A stretch of DNA of 10,552 nt. Origin: Baffinella frigidus. Its lineage: Eukaryota > Cryptophyceae > Cryptomonadales > Baffinellaceae. The notes below the pieces were generated by a model. The model was not told the DNA's origin. It was given only the letters and a program-made list of their open reading frames with translations, and made no database searches. Below, one piece after another: positions 10,276 through 10,552 of this stretch. The DNA lies in NCBI GenBank assembly GCA_026770585.1, contig MU646822.1:281570-292121 (forward strand). Direction: 5' to 3'. The number at the start of each line of letters is the position of its first letter. Positions within the stretch are counted from its first letter, which is position 1. A program made the position numbers and the translations under genes.

Positions 10276-10552
10276 GTTCTTCTTCTTCTTCTTCTTCTTT
10301 CTTCTTCTTCTTCTTTCTTCTTCTTCTTCTTCTTCTTCTTCTTCTTCTTCTTTCTTCATCTTCTTCTTTCTTCTTCTTCTACTTCTTCTTCTTTCTTCTT
10401 CTTCTTCTTCTTTCTTCTTCTTCTTCTTCTTCTTCTTCTTCTTCTTCTTGCTTCTTCTTCTTCTTCTTCTTCTTCTTTCTTCTTCTTCTTCTTTCTTCTT
10501 CTTCTTCTTCTTCTTCTTCTTCTTCTTCTTTCTTCTTCTTCTTCTTCTTTTT
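10256..10552 (+). repeat. (CTT)n polypyrimidine tract to window edge
   Basis: The same composition and CTTTC interruptions as 6496-6765. It runs off the window, so its full length is unknown. Confidence 0.95.

Overview
The window is eukaryotic nuclear DNA with a subtelomeric look. It has interstitial plant/alveolate-type telomere repeats (TTTAGGG with TTCAGGG and GTGTAGG variants), long (CTT)n, (CT)n and (GA)n tracts, many foldback or MITE-like inverted repeats, and short exon-like coding pieces bounded by GT/AG. A minus-strand N-terminus resembles a signal peptide followed by a basic transit-like stretch, which would suit an alga with a secondary plastid. The lineage cannot be fixed from this sequence. 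No prokaryotic operon, tRNA, rRNA, CRISPR or transposase gene was recognised.

The main result is a riboflavin kinase (flavokinase) gene on the plus strand, spread in pieces from about 3.4 kb to at least 9.8 kb. Its exons are 3395-3494 (GEVVKGFGRGSKVLGIPT), 5212-5275 (ANL...FTNGIYFG) and 8130-8247 (MVSSIGCNPYF...TVEPHLLHDFPE). They join in frame through GT-AG introns of phases 1, 2 and 0. A fourth piece at 9759-9814 (DDFY, then VLITGY and EANMQLS) carries a frameshift. Each of the last three exons also has partial extra copies nearby: about nine or ten copies of the head of exon 2, six of its tail, five of exon 3 and one of exon 4. Many copies keep their splice site and lie inside or beside inverted repeats.

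Left of 2.93 kb, a divergently oriented minus-strand gene of unknown function shows the same pattern. It has an N-terminal exon (2710-2928) and downstream exon-like segments (1989-2086, 297-357) repeated two or three times.

Layout: 1-90 GTGTAGG array; 90-600 repeated minus-strand exon pieces; 500-913 degenerate telomere repeats; 948-1860 several foldback elements; 1324-2928 minus-strand gene pieces and local duplications; 2929-3394 divergent intergenic region and a possible phosphatase-domain remnant; 3395-5275 exon 1, an intron full of CACTAAA satellite, (GA)n, (CT)n and exon-2 head copies, then exon 2; 5276-8129 intron with exon-2 tail copies, a perfect 192-bp palindrome, other foldbacks, (CTT)n and a short telomere tract; 7466-9037 exon-3 copies; 8263-9938 a long inverted repeat; 9759-10180 exon-4 copies; 10012-10552 GTGTAGG array, poly-G and (CTT)n to the edge.

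The locus may be a decaying pseudogene copy or a living gene with very swollen introns. The frameshift and missing C-terminal end favour the first. The intact frame across exons 1 to 3 keeps the second open.
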